From an uncultured Kangiella sp. (lineage in GTDB: Bacteria > Pseudomonadota > Gammaproteobacteria > Enterobacterales > DSM-103792), in the NCBI GenBank assembly GCA_946481205.1, contig CAMLNB010000180.1:1-7296 (forward strand): a stretch of DNA of 7,296 nt. The letters are read 5' to 3'. Of the stretch, positions 1 to 6,659 are shown one piece after another (the first letter of the stretch is position 1; each line of letters opens with the position of its first letter). Both the position numbers and the translations under genes were made by a program. The notes under the pieces were generated by a model. That model was given only the letters and a program-made list of their open reading frames with translations, was not told where the DNA came from and did not search any database.

Positions 1-588
1 TTAAGCAAGCCCACGCCACGTGTCTGCGGCAAAGCTTTTCAGCTGCGGATAAAACGCGGTGAATTGCGCTTGCCAATCCGGCAGCAAGCCGATCGCCACC
101 GGTCCGGCGGCTGCCAGCGGATTGTCCCGCTTCAATCGGCTGCCGATACCCAGCAGCGCCCGACCGATCGATGCCGGCTGGCCATAACGCTCCAGTAATC
201 GATGGCTGACGATGTAATCGAGCCGGCTGCGGGTTTTCTCTGGCGCCAGCACGCGATGCTGGCGTATCGCCGCATAGACTTGCTCGGCCAGTTCCGGCAA
301 TGGCTGCTCATGCCAACGAGCAAAATCTTTGCTGAGCAGATGATCAAACGCGACATCGACAATGATGCCGGCATAGCGCCGAAACGGCGGCTGCAGCAGG
401 TTCTTGGCAACAATTACGTCGGGGTGGTTGTCGGTGTAACGGTCGATAGCCCGGTGCAGCCGGATTGACCGCGCCACCTCGGCCGGCAGGCCGGACAGAT
501 CCGGGCCATGGATCAGATCGCCGAGCAAGGCGCCGGCCAGCGCTTCGGCCGTTGGTGGAACCAGACAACAATGGGCGAGGTAGTTCAT
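1..588 (-). CDS. acpH: Acyl-carrier-protein phosphodiesterase (AcpH/DUF479 family)
   Basis: This 195-residue protein is predicted to remove the 4'-phosphopantetheine arm from holo-ACP, giving apo-ACP, in the cytoplasm. It has the AcpH layout: an N-terminal MNYLAH (E. coli AcpH begins MNFLAH), LLGDLIHG with Asp24, the HRAIDRYTDNHP segment at residues 45-56 and DVAFDH at 78-83. These His/Asp positions are the conserved, likely metal-binding ones of this HD-like phosphodiesterase family. Its length is close to the roughly 193 residues usual for the family. The start at 588 is supported by the conserved N-terminus even though no clear Shine-Dalgarno sequence precedes it. The stop is TAA at positions 3-1, so the gene is complete at the very edge of the window. 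It points away from the rest of the genes and is not part of their operon. The family assignment is firm; the activity is inferred from homology. Confidence 0.9.
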   Translation of the reverse strand: MNYLAHCCLVPPTAEALAGALLGDLIHGPDLSGLPAEVARSIRLHRAIDRYTDNHPDVIVAKNLLQPPFRRYAGIIVDVAFDHLLSKDFARWHEQPLPELAEQVYAAIRQHRVLAPEKTRSRLDYIVSHRLLERYGQPASIGRALLGIGSRLKRDNPLAAAGPVAIGLLPDWQAQFTAFYPQLKSFAADTWRGLA

Positions 589-681
589 GCCGGCAGCTTA
601 GCGCGTGTTGCCGGTCCGGTGCTTTGGTCTGATTCGGTCACGCGCCGAACCGGCTGGCTGCCAGTTGCCTTCCGGCGAGCC

Positions 682-750
682 CTGAACAAGACGTCCCGAA
701 CAAGACGCTCCGAAAAAAAGTCCCGAACTCGCCCCTCCGAGCAAGAAGCC
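682..750. repeat. Degenerate 14-bp tandem repeat, about five units
   Basis: The first two units, CTGAACAAGACGTC (682-695) and CCGAACAAGACGCT (696-709), match at 11 of 14 positions. They are followed by a 13-base unit starting CCGAAAAAAAG (710-722), CCGAACTCGCCCCT (723-736) and CCGAGCAAGAAGCC (737-750). Every unit begins CYGA and most keep an A/G-rich core, so the later units look like decayed copies. The unit length is not a multiple of three, so it is not a coding repeat. I know of no named element with this unit. The first two copies are clear; the other three are a looser call. Confidence 0.5.
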
Positions 751-757
751 GCGAAAA

Positions 758-796
758 TTGCCGGATCGCCGGTAAGTGACTACCCTCAACCTGAGG
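758..796 (+). promoter_or_regulatory. Candidate promoter and operator dyads for the small RHH-like gene
   Basis: A weak sigma-70-like pair is visible: TTGCCG (758-763) and TACCCT (781-786) separated by 17 bases. Two inverted repeats overlap these elements. TTGCCGG / CCGGTAA (758-764 and 769-775, loop ATCG, one mismatch) covers the -35, and CCTCA / TGAGG (784-788 and 792-796, 3-base centre) covers the end of the -10 and the expected start point. Ribbon-helix-helix regulators commonly repress their own genes from dyads placed like this, so autoregulation is a reasonable inference. The promoter hexamers are poor, and short palindromes arise easily in GC-rich DNA. Confidence 0.3.
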
Positions 797-810
797 CCCG
801 TGTGTGCCTT

Positions 811-818
811 GAGGAAGG
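811..818 (+). promoter_or_regulatory. Shine-Dalgarno sequence deciding the start at 825
   Basis: GAGGAAGG lies with a 6-base spacer before ATG 825. It is the strongest ribosome-binding site in the window along with that of htpX. It favours this ATG over the in-frame ATG three codons later (834) and is the best single argument that the small frame is translated. Confidence 0.65.
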
Positions 819-824
819 TGTTGT

Positions 825-1046
825 ATGTCCACAATGCAAGTCTGGCTGGACCAGCGCAGTGTCCGGCTGCTGGACGAGCTGAACGCGCTGCCGTTCACCG
901 ACGACCATGACATGAAGAAAAGTGCTCTGATCAAGCAGGCGTTTCGCGAGGTGGCCAGCGAGCTGGTCCGGCGCAGTGCCGAGCGGGCGCTGTCCGAGAT
1001 GGTTTCGGAACAGGCCATGAGCCTGGACCCCGGCGTCAGTCCGTAA
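825..1046 (+). CDS. Small protein with ribbon-helix-helix-like pattern, function unknown
   Basis: I do not recognise this 73-residue protein as a named family. Its pattern resembles a ribbon-helix-helix DNA-binding domain: a short strand MQVWLD (4-9), an amphipathic helix from about 11 to 22 (SVRLLDELNALP), a polar turn TDDHDMKK (25-32), then a second helix SALIKQAFREVASELV (33-48). The tail (49-66) continues as a charged helix, and the end is Pro/Gly-containing and probably loose. If the fold is right, it would act as a dimeric DNA-binding regulator. No toxin partner gene follows, so a toxin-antitoxin role is not supported here. It is preceded by a strong Shine-Dalgarno sequence and followed after 129 bases by miaB, which seems to have its own promoter. 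Translation is likely; the fold is a pattern-based guess. Confidence 0.6.
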   Translation: MSTMQVWLDQRSVRLLDELNALPFTDDHDMKKSALIKQAFREVASELVRRSAERALSEMVSEQAMSLDPGVSP

Positions 1047-1135
1047 CTTTGGCCTCGGCCCAGCCCAAACCGGTACTTTTGTCCCGGTCGCCATGCTTAT
1101 GGCTGCAGCCTGGCCGTCCCTACCCGGCTCTCTGG

Positions 1136-1144
1136 TGCTAAAAT
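1136..1144 (+). promoter_or_regulatory. Extended -10 promoter for the miaB operon
   Basis: TGCTAAAAT combines the extended TGn motif with the -10 hexamer TAAAAT, five of six matches to TATAAT. No good -35 is seen 17 bases upstream, which extended -10 promoters can tolerate. Transcription would begin near 1151, leaving a leader of only about 25 bases before ATG 1176. The leader starts with a pyrimidine tract (CCTTTTCTCC at 1151-1160) and holds no Shine-Dalgarno sequence. The placement directly before a tight multi-gene run makes it the likely operon promoter. Confidence 0.55.
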
Positions 1145-1175
1145 CGCCGCCCTTTTCTCCGTACCCTGTAAACGC

Positions 1176-2543
1176 ATGAGCACCCCGCCCGACAAGCCGA
1201 CCACGCCCCGCAAGCTGTTTATCAAGACCTGGGGCTGCCAAATGAACGAGTACGACTCGTCGCGGATGGCTGACCTGCTGAAAGACGCCCAGGGCCTGGT
1301 GCCGACCGATAACCCGGCCGATGCCGATGTGATCCTGCTGAATACCTGTTCGATTCGGGAAAAAGCCCAGGAGAAAGTGTTCTCTCAGCTTGGCGAATGG
1401 CGTGAGCTCAAAGACAAGAAACCGGGCCTGTTGATTGGTGTCGGCGGCTGTGTCGCGTCGCAAGAAGGCGAGAACATCCGCAAGCGGGCGCCGTTTGTCG
1501 ACATGGTGTTCGGCCCGCAAACCTTGCACCGCCTGCCGGCAATGATTGAGCAAGTGCAGACCAAGCACCTGCCGGCCATCGATATTTCCTTCCCGGAAAT
1601 TGAAAAATTCGATCGGCTGCCGGAGCCGAGTGTCGATGGCCCAAGCGCCTATGTCTCGATCATGGAAGGCTGCAACAAGTACTGCACCTTCTGTGTGGTG
1701 CCATACACCCGTGGCCCGGAAGTGTCGCGACCGTTTGATGATGTGTTGGCCGAAGTGCTGAGTTTGGCTGAACGCGGTGTGCGCGAAATCAATTTCCTTG
1801 GTCAGAACGTCAATGCGTATCGTGGCGCCAAACACGACGGTGGCGAAGCCGATTTGGCAGAGCTGATCGAGTTGACCGCGTCGATTCCGCAAATTGGTCG
1901 TATCCGGTTTACGACCTCGCATCCGGTCGAGTTTTCTGATCGGCTGATTGAGGTTTACGGTCGGGTACCGAAACTGGTGTCGCATTTGCACTTGCCAATC
2001 CAGAGCGGCTCGGATCGGATTCTGGCGGCGATGAAGCGCGGTCACACCGTGCTCGAGTACAAATCGAAAATCCGCAAGCTCAAGGCCATTCGCCCGGATC
2101 TATCGTTGTCGACCGATTTGATCATCGGTTTCCCCGGTGAAACCGATAGCGATTTCGAAGCGACCATGAAGCTGGTAGCCGAGATCAACTACGACGTTTC
2201 GTTCAGCTTTGTGTACAGCGCCCGCCCCGGTACGCCAGCCGCCGATTTGCGCGATGACACGCCGGAAGAGCGCAAGCTGCAGCGCTTGCAGTTGCTGCAA
2301 CATCGGTTGAACCAGCAAGCCCAGGATTTTGCCCGCAAGATGGTTGGCACCGAACAGGTCATTCTGGTCGAGCGGCCGGCAACCAAGAATCCGCAGGAAC
2401 TGTGTGGCCGCACCGAGAACAACCGCTTGGTCAATTTCCCGGGTTCGCATTCGCTGATCGGCGAATTTGTCACGGTGCGGATCACCCAGGCACTGACCAA
2501 TAGCTTGCGCGGCGAACTGATCGAGAAGGTGGTGGCGGCTTGA
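1176..2543 (+). CDS. miaB: tRNA-2-methylthio-N6-dimethylallyladenosine synthase MiaB
   Basis: MiaB is a radical-SAM methylthiotransferase that converts i6A at position 37 of tRNAs to ms2i6A, next to the anticodon. All domains are visible in this 455-residue protein. The N-terminal methylthiotransferase domain has the three cluster cysteines Cys21 ([10 protein letters not shown]), Cys58 (NTCSIREKA) and Cys92 (GGCVASQEG). The radical-SAM core has CNKYCTFC with Cys166, Cys170 and Cys173 binding the SAM cluster. The region from about residue 383 to the end fits the TRAM RNA-binding domain. The length is normal for the family. ATG 1176 is chosen because the conserved [16 protein letters not shown] block follows about a dozen residues later; no Shine-Dalgarno sequence is seen. 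It is the first gene of the operon and its stop overlaps the start of ybeZ. The identification is very secure. Confidence 0.97.
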   Translation: MSTPPDKPTTPRKLFIKTWGCQMNEYDSSRMADLLKDAQGLVPTDNPADADVILLNTCSIREKAQEKVFSQLGEWRELKDKKPGLLIGVGGCVASQEGENIRKRAPFVDMVFGPQTLHRLPAMIEQVQTKHLPAIDISFPEIEKFDRLPEPSVDGPSAYVSIMEGCNKYCTFCVVPYTRGPEVSRPFDDVLAEVLSLAERGVREINFLGQNVNAYRGAKHDGGEADLAELIELTASIPQIGRIRFTTSHPVEFSDRLIEVYGRVPKLVSHLHLPIQSGSDRILAAMKRGHTVLEYKSKIRKLKAIRPDLSLSTDLIIGFPGETDSDFEATMKLVAEINYDVSFSFVYSARPGTPAADLRDDTPEERKLQRLQLLQHRLNQQAQDFARKMVGTEQVILVERPATKNPQELCGRTENNRLVNFPGSHSLIGEFVTVRITQALTNSLRGELIEKVVAA

Positions 2544-3583
2544 GCAATTTGCACACGCTGGATTTCACGCTGGAGCCGCTCGACAACGAGCGCCTGGCGG
2601 CAGTGGCCGGTCAGCTGGATGAAAACCTGCGTCAGATCGAACGCCGGCTTGGTGTCGAGATCAATAATCGCAGCAATCAATTTCGGGTGATCGGCGAGCG
2701 CGAGCATGCCGAGGCTGCCGCTGATGTCGTGCAAAGCCTGTTCGAGCTCAGCGAAACCGCCAATGCCATTACCCGTGCCGATTTGCATTTGCTGCTGCAA
2801 CAGTATCGGGTGCGTGATGACGATGGCCGCAGTGGTCGCGGCCGTAACGATGAGCTGACGGTCTATACCAAGCGCGGACCGATCAAGGCGCGCAACCGGG
2901 CGCAAGCCGAATACATCGACAGCATTCGCCACCACGACATCAGTTTCGGTATCGGCCCGGCCGGCACCGGCAAGACCTACTTGGCAGTGGCGTGCGCTGT
3001 TGATGCGCTGGAACGGCAACAGGTCCGTCGTATCGTGCTGACCCGGCCGGCGGTCGAAGCCGGTGAGAAACTCGGTTTCCTGCCCGGGGATATGGCGCAG
3101 AAAGTCGATCCGTACTTACGCCCTTTGTATGACGCGCTTTATGAAATGCTGGGCTTTGAGAAAGTCGCCAAGTACATGGAGCGCAATGTCATTGAAGTGG
3201 CGCCGCTGGCCTTTATGCGCGGTCGTACGCTTAACGAATCGTTCGTGATTCTGGATGAAAGCCAGAACACCACGATTGAACAAATGAAAATGCTGTTGAC
3301 CCGGATTGGTTTCGACTCGAAAGCCGTCGTCACCGGCGACATTACCCAAATCGATTTGCCGCGCAAAAGCCAGAGCGGTCTGCGCCATGCGATTGAAGTG
3401 CTGAAAGGCATCGACAAAGTCAGCTTTACCTTTTTCTCAGCCGACGACGTCGTGCGCCATCCGGTGGTCATGAGCGTGGTGCGCGCTTACGAAAGCTGGG
3501 AGCGCAAACAGGCGTTGTTGAAAGAGGCGGCCGAGCAGGCCACTGCCGGCGATGAGAAAAACGGCAAAGGCGATCTGACATGA
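2540..3583 (+). CDS. ybeZ: PhoH-like ATPase YbeZ
   Basis: This 347-residue PhoH-family P-loop NTPase is a cytoplasmic partner of YbeY in rRNA and ribosome maturation in related bacteria; its exact biochemical role is less certain. Walker A is GPAGTGKT at residues 139-146 and Walker B is VILDE at 236-240, followed by SQNTT. Family blocks such as [18 protein letters not shown] (168-184) and [13 protein letters not shown] (188-200) are intact. An N-terminal domain of about 110 residues precedes the NTPase core, as in the E. coli protein. The start codon is TTG at 2540, in a TTGA overlap with the miaB stop. The N-terminal sequence aligns with known YbeZ from its first residues, so this start is favoured. 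AAGG at 2526-2529 can serve as ribosome-binding site, and translational coupling to miaB is likely. The end overlaps ybeY by ATGA. Confidence 0.95.
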   Translation: MSNLHTLDFTLEPLDNERLAAVAGQLDENLRQIERRLGVEINNRSNQFRVIGEREHAEAAADVVQSLFELSETANAITRADLHLLLQQYRVRDDDGRSGRGRNDELTVYTKRGPIKARNRAQAEYIDSIRHHDISFGIGPAGTGKTYLAVACAVDALERQQVRRIVLTRPAVEAGEKLGFLPGDMAQKVDPYLRPLYDALYEMLGFEKVAKYMERNVIEVAPLAFMRGRTLNESFVILDESQNTTIEQMKMLLTRIGFDSKAVVTGDITQIDLPRKSQSGLRHAIEVLKGIDKVSFTFFSADDVVRHPVVMSVVRAYESWERKQALLKEAAEQATAGDEKNGKGDLT

Positions 3584-4071
3584 GCCTGCGGCTGAGTCTG
3601 GCGGTCCAGCGCGCGTCACGGCGCAAAGACATTCCGTCCGATGCGCTGTTGCGGCGCTGGGCCCGCGCGGCCTTGCTGCACGATGACGAGTACGCCGATG
3701 GCAAAGCGGAGTTGACCGTTCGTATTGTCAACGACGCCGAGAGTCAGGCGCTGAATCGCGATTATCGCGGCAAGGACAAGCCGACCAATGTGCTGAGCTT
3801 TCCGTTTGAAGCGCCGGAATTTGCCATGCCTTCGGCAGTTAGTAACCACTATCTGGGCGATCTGGTTATTTGCGCCGGTGTTGTGGCGGCTGAAGCCAAG
3901 GAGCAGGACAAAGCGTTGAACCACCACTGGGCTCATATGGTGGTACACGGTGTTCTGCATCTGCTAGGCTACGACCACATCAAGAATGCTGAGGCCGAGC
4001 GGATGGAAGCGTTGGAACGCACCATTCTGGCCTCATTGAACATCCCCGATCCCTACGCCGGAGAGCGTTAA
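3580..4071 (+). CDS. ybeY: Endoribonuclease / rRNA maturation factor YbeY
   Basis: YbeY is a small metal-dependent endoribonuclease implicated in 16S rRNA 3'-end maturation and ribosome quality control. The 163-residue protein carries the diagnostic zinc-binding motif H-x3-H-x5-H as [11 protein letters not shown], giving His123, His127 and His133. Other family blocks are visible: [20 protein letters not shown] (58-77) and the LGDLVIC strand (92-98). The length is typical. ATG 3580 overlaps the TGA of ybeZ in an ATGA junction, with AAAGG at 3566-3570 as a plausible Shine-Dalgarno sequence 9 bases ahead. The overlap with ybeZ, its usual functional partner, and the shared operon support the assignment. 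No oddities are seen in the motif. The identification is very secure. Confidence 0.96.
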   Translation: MSLRLSLAVQRASRRKDIPSDALLRRWARAALLHDDEYADGKAELTVRIVNDAESQALNRDYRGKDKPTNVLSFPFEAPEFAMPSAVSNHYLGDLVICAGVVAAEAKEQDKALNHHWAHMVVHGVLHLLGYDHIKNAEAERMEALERTILASLNIPDPYAGER

Positions 4072-4080
4072 CCCTTTCTT

Positions 4081-4953
4081 ATGTCTGACGACTCGTCTAG
4101 TACCCAGCGTCGCCGCAATTGGCTGCACCGTTTGCGCGACGCGCTACAACCCGGCCTGCAAAATCGCGAAGAGCTACTCGATAGTCTGCGCGAAGCCGCC
4201 GATACCAATGTGGTCGACCGCGACACGCTGACCATGCTCGAAGGTGTCATGAGCGTGGCCGAGTTGCGGGTGCGCGATATCATGATCCCGCGCTCGCAAA
4301 TGATTGTGCTCAATGCCGATGAAGATCTGAGCCAGATCCTCGCGAGGGTTGCCGATGCCGGCCACTCCCGTTACCCGGTCATTGGCGATTCGCGCGACCA
4401 GGTTGAAGGCATTTTGCTTGCCAAGGATTTGCTGCGTTTCAGTCTGATGTCGCCGGAACAGGCGCGCACGGCGTTTCGCATCCGTGACATTCTGCGGCCG
4501 GCAATGATGGTGCCGGAGAGCAAACGGCTCGACAGCTTGCTGCGCGAGTTTCGCAGCAAGCGCAATCACATGGCGATGGTCGTTGACGAATACGGTGGCA
4601 TGTCCGGCTTGATTACCATCGAGGACGTGCTCGAGCAGATCGTCGGTGAAATCGAAGACGAATACGATTTCGACGAAACCGAAGAATACCTGCGCCAGCT
4701 CAACGACAGCGAATGGCATGTCCGCGCGGATATGGAGCTGGAAGCGTTCAATCAGCAGTTCCATACCCCGTTTGATGAAGAAGAGTTCGACACCATCGGC
4801 GGCGCAGTTGCCAACCAGTTCGGTCATGTGCCGCAACGGGGCGAGCAGCTGACAATCGCGGACTACGAGCTGACTGTGCTGGCCAGCGACAGCCGTCGCA
4901 TCAAGCTGCTGAAGTTGCGCAAATTGCCGGAGTTGGTCGCAGAGTCCGGTTGA
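4081..4953 (+). CDS. corC: CBS-domain protein CorC (YbeX), HlyC/CorC family
   Basis: CorC/YbeX is a cytoplasmic CBS-pair protein linked to magnesium and cobalt efflux and, in E. coli, to ribosome-related phenotypes; its mechanism is not settled. In this 290-residue protein the first CBS repeat starts around VRDIMIPRSQM (64-74). The second ends in VVDEYGGMSGLITIEDVLEQ (157-176), followed by an acidic IEDEYDFDETEE linker. Residues from about 205 to 285 fit the CorC/HlyC transporter-associated domain. There is no membrane segment, so this is the soluble YbeX type, not the larger DUF21-containing CorB type. An in-frame TAA (the ybeY stop, 4069-4071) lies just upstream, so ATG 4081 is the first possible start. 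The nearest GGAGAG (4060-4065) is 15 bases away, longer than usual, which suggests coupling to ybeY translation. The gene appears to end the tight part of the operon. Confidence 0.95.
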   Translation: MSDDSSSTQRRRNWLHRLRDALQPGLQNREELLDSLREAADTNVVDRDTLTMLEGVMSVAELRVRDIMIPRSQMIVLNADEDLSQILARVADAGHSRYPVIGDSRDQVEGILLAKDLLRFSLMSPEQARTAFRIRDILRPAMMVPESKRLDSLLREFRSKRNHMAMVVDEYGGMSGLITIEDVLEQIVGEIEDEYDFDETEEYLRQLNDSEWHVRADMELEAFNQQFHTPFDEEEFDTIGGAVANQFGHVPQRGEQLTIADYELTVLASDSRRIKLLKLRKLPELVAESG

Positions 4954-4970
4954 CGGCGTGATGAATCGAT

Positions 4971-4994
4971 GCGCGGGCCGGTAACGGCCCGCGC
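4971..4994 (+). terminator. Strong GC hairpin with GTAA loop after corC
   Basis: A perfect 10-bp inverted repeat, GCGCGGGCCG and CGGCCCGCGC, encloses the tetraloop GTAA, which is GUAA in RNA and fits the stable GNRA class. It begins 17 bases after the corC stop. No T-run follows directly (TGCTAATTGG), so it is not a standard intrinsic terminator by itself. It may protect the 3' end of the upstream mRNA or reduce read-through into lnt. Confidence 0.55.
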
Positions 4995-5000
4995 TGCTAA

Positions 5001-5029
5001 TTGGCCCAACCGTTTCGCCAACCTTTTTT
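5001..5029 (+). terminator. Weak candidate intrinsic terminator before lnt
   Basis: TTGGC (5001-5005) can pair with GCCAA (5017-5021) around an 11-base loop. Two bases later there is a run of six T (5024-5029). The stem is short, so termination would be inefficient on its own. Coming 7 bases after the strong hairpin, the two together could attenuate read-through from corC into lnt. Confidence 0.3.
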
Positions 5030-5062
5030 CCACGACCTCATTACGCTTACTGGTTATCGACC

Positions 5063-6586
5063 ATGCTCTCGTTCCTGTCCCGTTGGCGTTTTCTGCTGCT
5101 GTCGCTGGTTGCCGGTGCAGTCTATCCGTTGGCGTTCTCGCCGATTGATCTGCCATGGTTTGCGCTGCTGTCGCTGACACTGTTGTGGCTCGGCTGGCAG
5201 GACGCGACGCCGAAACAAGCGGCGTGGCGCGGTTTCGTTTGGGGCATTGCAGCCTTCGCCGTTGGCGTGTCCTGGGTGCACGTTGCCATTCGTGAATTCG
5301 GTCAGGCGCCGTTGGCGCTATCGCTGTTTTTGACTGGTGGTATGGTCGCAGTGTTGGCTCTGTTTCCGGCGGCGGTGGGCTGGTTATTGGCGCGGATTTT
5401 TCCCAGCCCGCAGGCGCGTGCCTGGGCATTCGCGCCGCTGTGGTTGAGCGGTGAATTTCTCCGAGGTCATTTGTTTACCGGCTTTCCGTGGTTGTTCGCC
5501 GGGCACAGTCAAACCGACAGCTGGTTGGGCGCGCTGCTACCGTGGTTTGGCGCTTACGGCGCAACGCTGGCGCTCGCCCTGATGGCGGTTGCCTTGCTCT
5601 GGATTGCCCAGGCGCATCGACGCCAGTTGTGGCTGCGTGCGATCTTGGCCGTTCTGTTGTTGACGTTGTTATCACCGCGGTCGTTGCAGAACAATGAACA
5701 AAACAATAGCGAGCCGGCGTCGGCGGATGCGCCGTCGCTGCGTGTGGCCTTGGTGCAAGCCAATATCGAGCAAAGTTTGAAATGGCAGCCAGAACAGCTA
5801 AACCGGATTCTGCATCAGTATCAGGAATTGACGACGCCCTTGCTGGGCAAAGTCGATGCGGTGATTTGGCCAGAAGCGGCGATTCCGGCGTTTGCGCATC
5901 ATCTTGGCGAATATTTTCCGGCGCTGGATGCCGCCGCGCGCGAGCACAACACTGCGCTGGTCACCGGCTTGCCGGTGCTCGATCGGGATGGCCGCTATTT
6001 CAACGCGATCATTGGCCTCGGTACCGCCTCTGGCCGCTACGACAAACGGCATCTGGTGCCGTTCGGTGAATACGTGCCATTCCAGTCCGTGCTGCGCGGC
6101 CTGTTCGCTTTTTTCAATTTGCCGATGTCCGGTTTCAGTGAAGGCGAAACGGCTGGCGTGGTGACCGTGGCCGGGCAGGCGATGGTCGGCGCCGTCTGTT
6201 ATGAAATCGCCTATGCCGAACTGGTTCGCGACAACGTTCAGGCGCTGAACGATGGTCCCGGCTATTTGCTGACGGTCAGCAACGATGCCTGGTTCGGTGG
6301 CAGTTGGGGGCCGTGGCAGCATCTGCAAATTGCCCGGGTGCGGGCGATGGAAAATGGCTTGCCAGTGATCCGTGCTACCGTCACCGGTATCACGGCGGTG
6401 ATCGCACCTGATGGCCGAATCCTGCAACGCTTGCCGCAATTCGAAACCGCCATTCTGCGGACCACGGTGGCGGCCAAAACCGCCGATACTGTGTGGGTCA
6501 AATGGGGCGTGCTGCCCGTGTCAATTCTGATCGCTTTGTTACTGGGTATTGCTGGTTGGCAACAACGCCGGTTTTCCCGGTCTTAA
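5063..6586 (+). CDS. lnt: Apolipoprotein N-acyltransferase Lnt
   Basis: Lnt transfers a third acyl chain from phospholipid to the N-terminal diacylglyceryl-cysteine of lipoproteins at the periplasmic face of the inner membrane. The 507-residue protein has the expected N-terminal hydrophobic region (about residues 7-205), a nitrilase-like domain (about 225-465) and a C-terminal membrane segment (about 482-500). The catalytic triad is Glu271 (WPEAAIPAF), Lys328 (GRYDKRHLVPFGEYVPF) and Cys379 (GAVCYEIAY); Glu336 is also kept. The SNDAWFGGSWGPWQH block (406-420) is typical. ATG 5063 is the first suitable start: the hydrophobic N-terminus follows at once, and no in-frame ATG, GTG or TTG is seen close upstream. 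No Shine-Dalgarno sequence is evident. lnt often follows corC, but here a 109-base gap with hairpins separates them. The identification is very secure. Confidence 0.96.
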   Translation: MLSFLSRWRFLLLSLVAGAVYPLAFSPIDLPWFALLSLTLLWLGWQDATPKQAAWRGFVWGIAAFAVGVSWVHVAIREFGQAPLALSLFLTGGMVAVLALFPAAVGWLLARIFPSPQARAWAFAPLWLSGEFLRGHLFTGFPWLFAGHSQTDSWLGALLPWFGAYGATLALALMAVALLWIAQAHRRQLWLRAILAVLLLTLLSPRSLQNNEQNNSEPASADAPSLRVALVQANIEQSLKWQPEQLNRILHQYQELTTPLLGKVDAVIWPEAAIPAFAHHLGEYFPALDAAAREHNTALVTGLPVLDRDGRYFNAIIGLGTASGRYDKRHLVPFGEYVPFQSVLRGLFAFFNLPMSGFSEGETAGVVTVAGQAMVGAVCYEIAYAELVRDNVQALNDGPGYLLTVSNDAWFGGSWGPWQHLQIARVRAMENGLPVIRATVTGITAVIAPDGRILQRLPQFETAILRTTVAAKTADTVWVKWGVLPVSILIALLLGIAGWQQRRFSRS

Positions 6587-6588
6587 GA

Positions 6589-6618
6589 CTTGTTTTCTGG
6601 GGTAGCATCCCCACTATT
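6589..6618 (+). promoter_or_regulatory. Candidate sigma-32 (heat-shock) promoter for htpX
   Basis: CTTGTT (6589-6594) and CCCCACTATT (6609-6618) are separated by 14 bases. Heat-shock promoters read by RpoH have a -35 like CTTGAA and a -10 like CCCCATNT at about this spacing. The match is four of six in the -35, and CCCCA plus the following T-rich bases in the -10. htpX is a known heat-shock gene in E. coli, which supports the reading. The -10 also forms the right arm of a small TGGGG/CCCCA inverted repeat (6598-6602 and 6609-6613). The start point would be near 6625, giving a leader of about 45 bases. Confidence 0.5.
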
Positions 6619-6659
6619 GCCGCTGTAAACGGTACACCTTGATTTACCAATACGGGCCT

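Larger units (their letters stand above)
589..824. other. Divergent intergenic region between acpH and the small RHH-like gene
   Basis: These 236 bases separate the minus-strand acpH from the plus-strand small gene. No convincing coding frame is present. The left part (589-680) is GC-rich with a short TTCGG/CCGAA inverted repeat (633-637 and 645-649) and no clear acpH promoter that I can defend. The middle (682-750) is a degenerate 14-bp tandem repeat. The right part (758-818) carries two inverted repeats, a weak sigma-70-like promoter candidate and a strong Shine-Dalgarno sequence. These sub-features have their own entries. Confidence 0.6.

Noticed and set aside
508..882. A 124-residue plus-strand frame spanning the acpH start and the intergenic region
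   Set aside because: It overlaps acpH antisense, runs through the tandem repeat and into the small gene, lacks a Shine-Dalgarno sequence and has repeat-derived Arg/Ser/Thr-rich composition.
638..1018. A 126-residue minus-strand frame opposite the small RHH-like gene
   Set aside because: Its long serine and arginine runs are the usual reverse image of a Leu/Glu/Ala-rich helix-forming gene, and the plus-strand frame has the better ribosome-binding site.
825..1046. Antitoxin of a toxin-antitoxin pair
   Set aside because: The RHH-like pattern fits an antitoxin, but the next gene is miaB after 129 bases and no small toxin frame lies on either side.
1101..1110. Perfect 10-base palindrome GGCTGCAGCC upstream of miaB
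   Set aside because: It is short, isolated and too far from the promoter candidate to assign a role; palindromes of this size are expected by chance in GC-rich DNA.
786..2045. A 419-residue open frame on the minus strand
   Set aside because: It lies antisense to miaB and the small gene, both of which are well supported. It is His/Arg/Gln-rich without any recognisable motif, typical of a shadow frame in GC-rich coding DNA.
2189..3019. A 276-residue minus-strand frame across the miaB-ybeZ junction
   Set aside because: It is antisense to two firmly identified genes, and no domain or ribosome-binding site was seen.
4174..4836. A 220-residue minus-strand frame inside corC
   Set aside because: It is the mirror of CorC coding sequence, with skewed composition and no family features.
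5798..6439. A 213-residue minus-strand frame inside lnt
   Set aside because: It is antisense to the nitrilase domain of Lnt, including its catalytic blocks, and has Arg/His-rich composition with no motif.
6598..6613. TGGGG/CCCCA hairpin as a terminator for lnt
   Set aside because: The stem is only 5 bp and no T-run follows. The CCCCA arm is better explained as part of a heat-shock-type -10 element.
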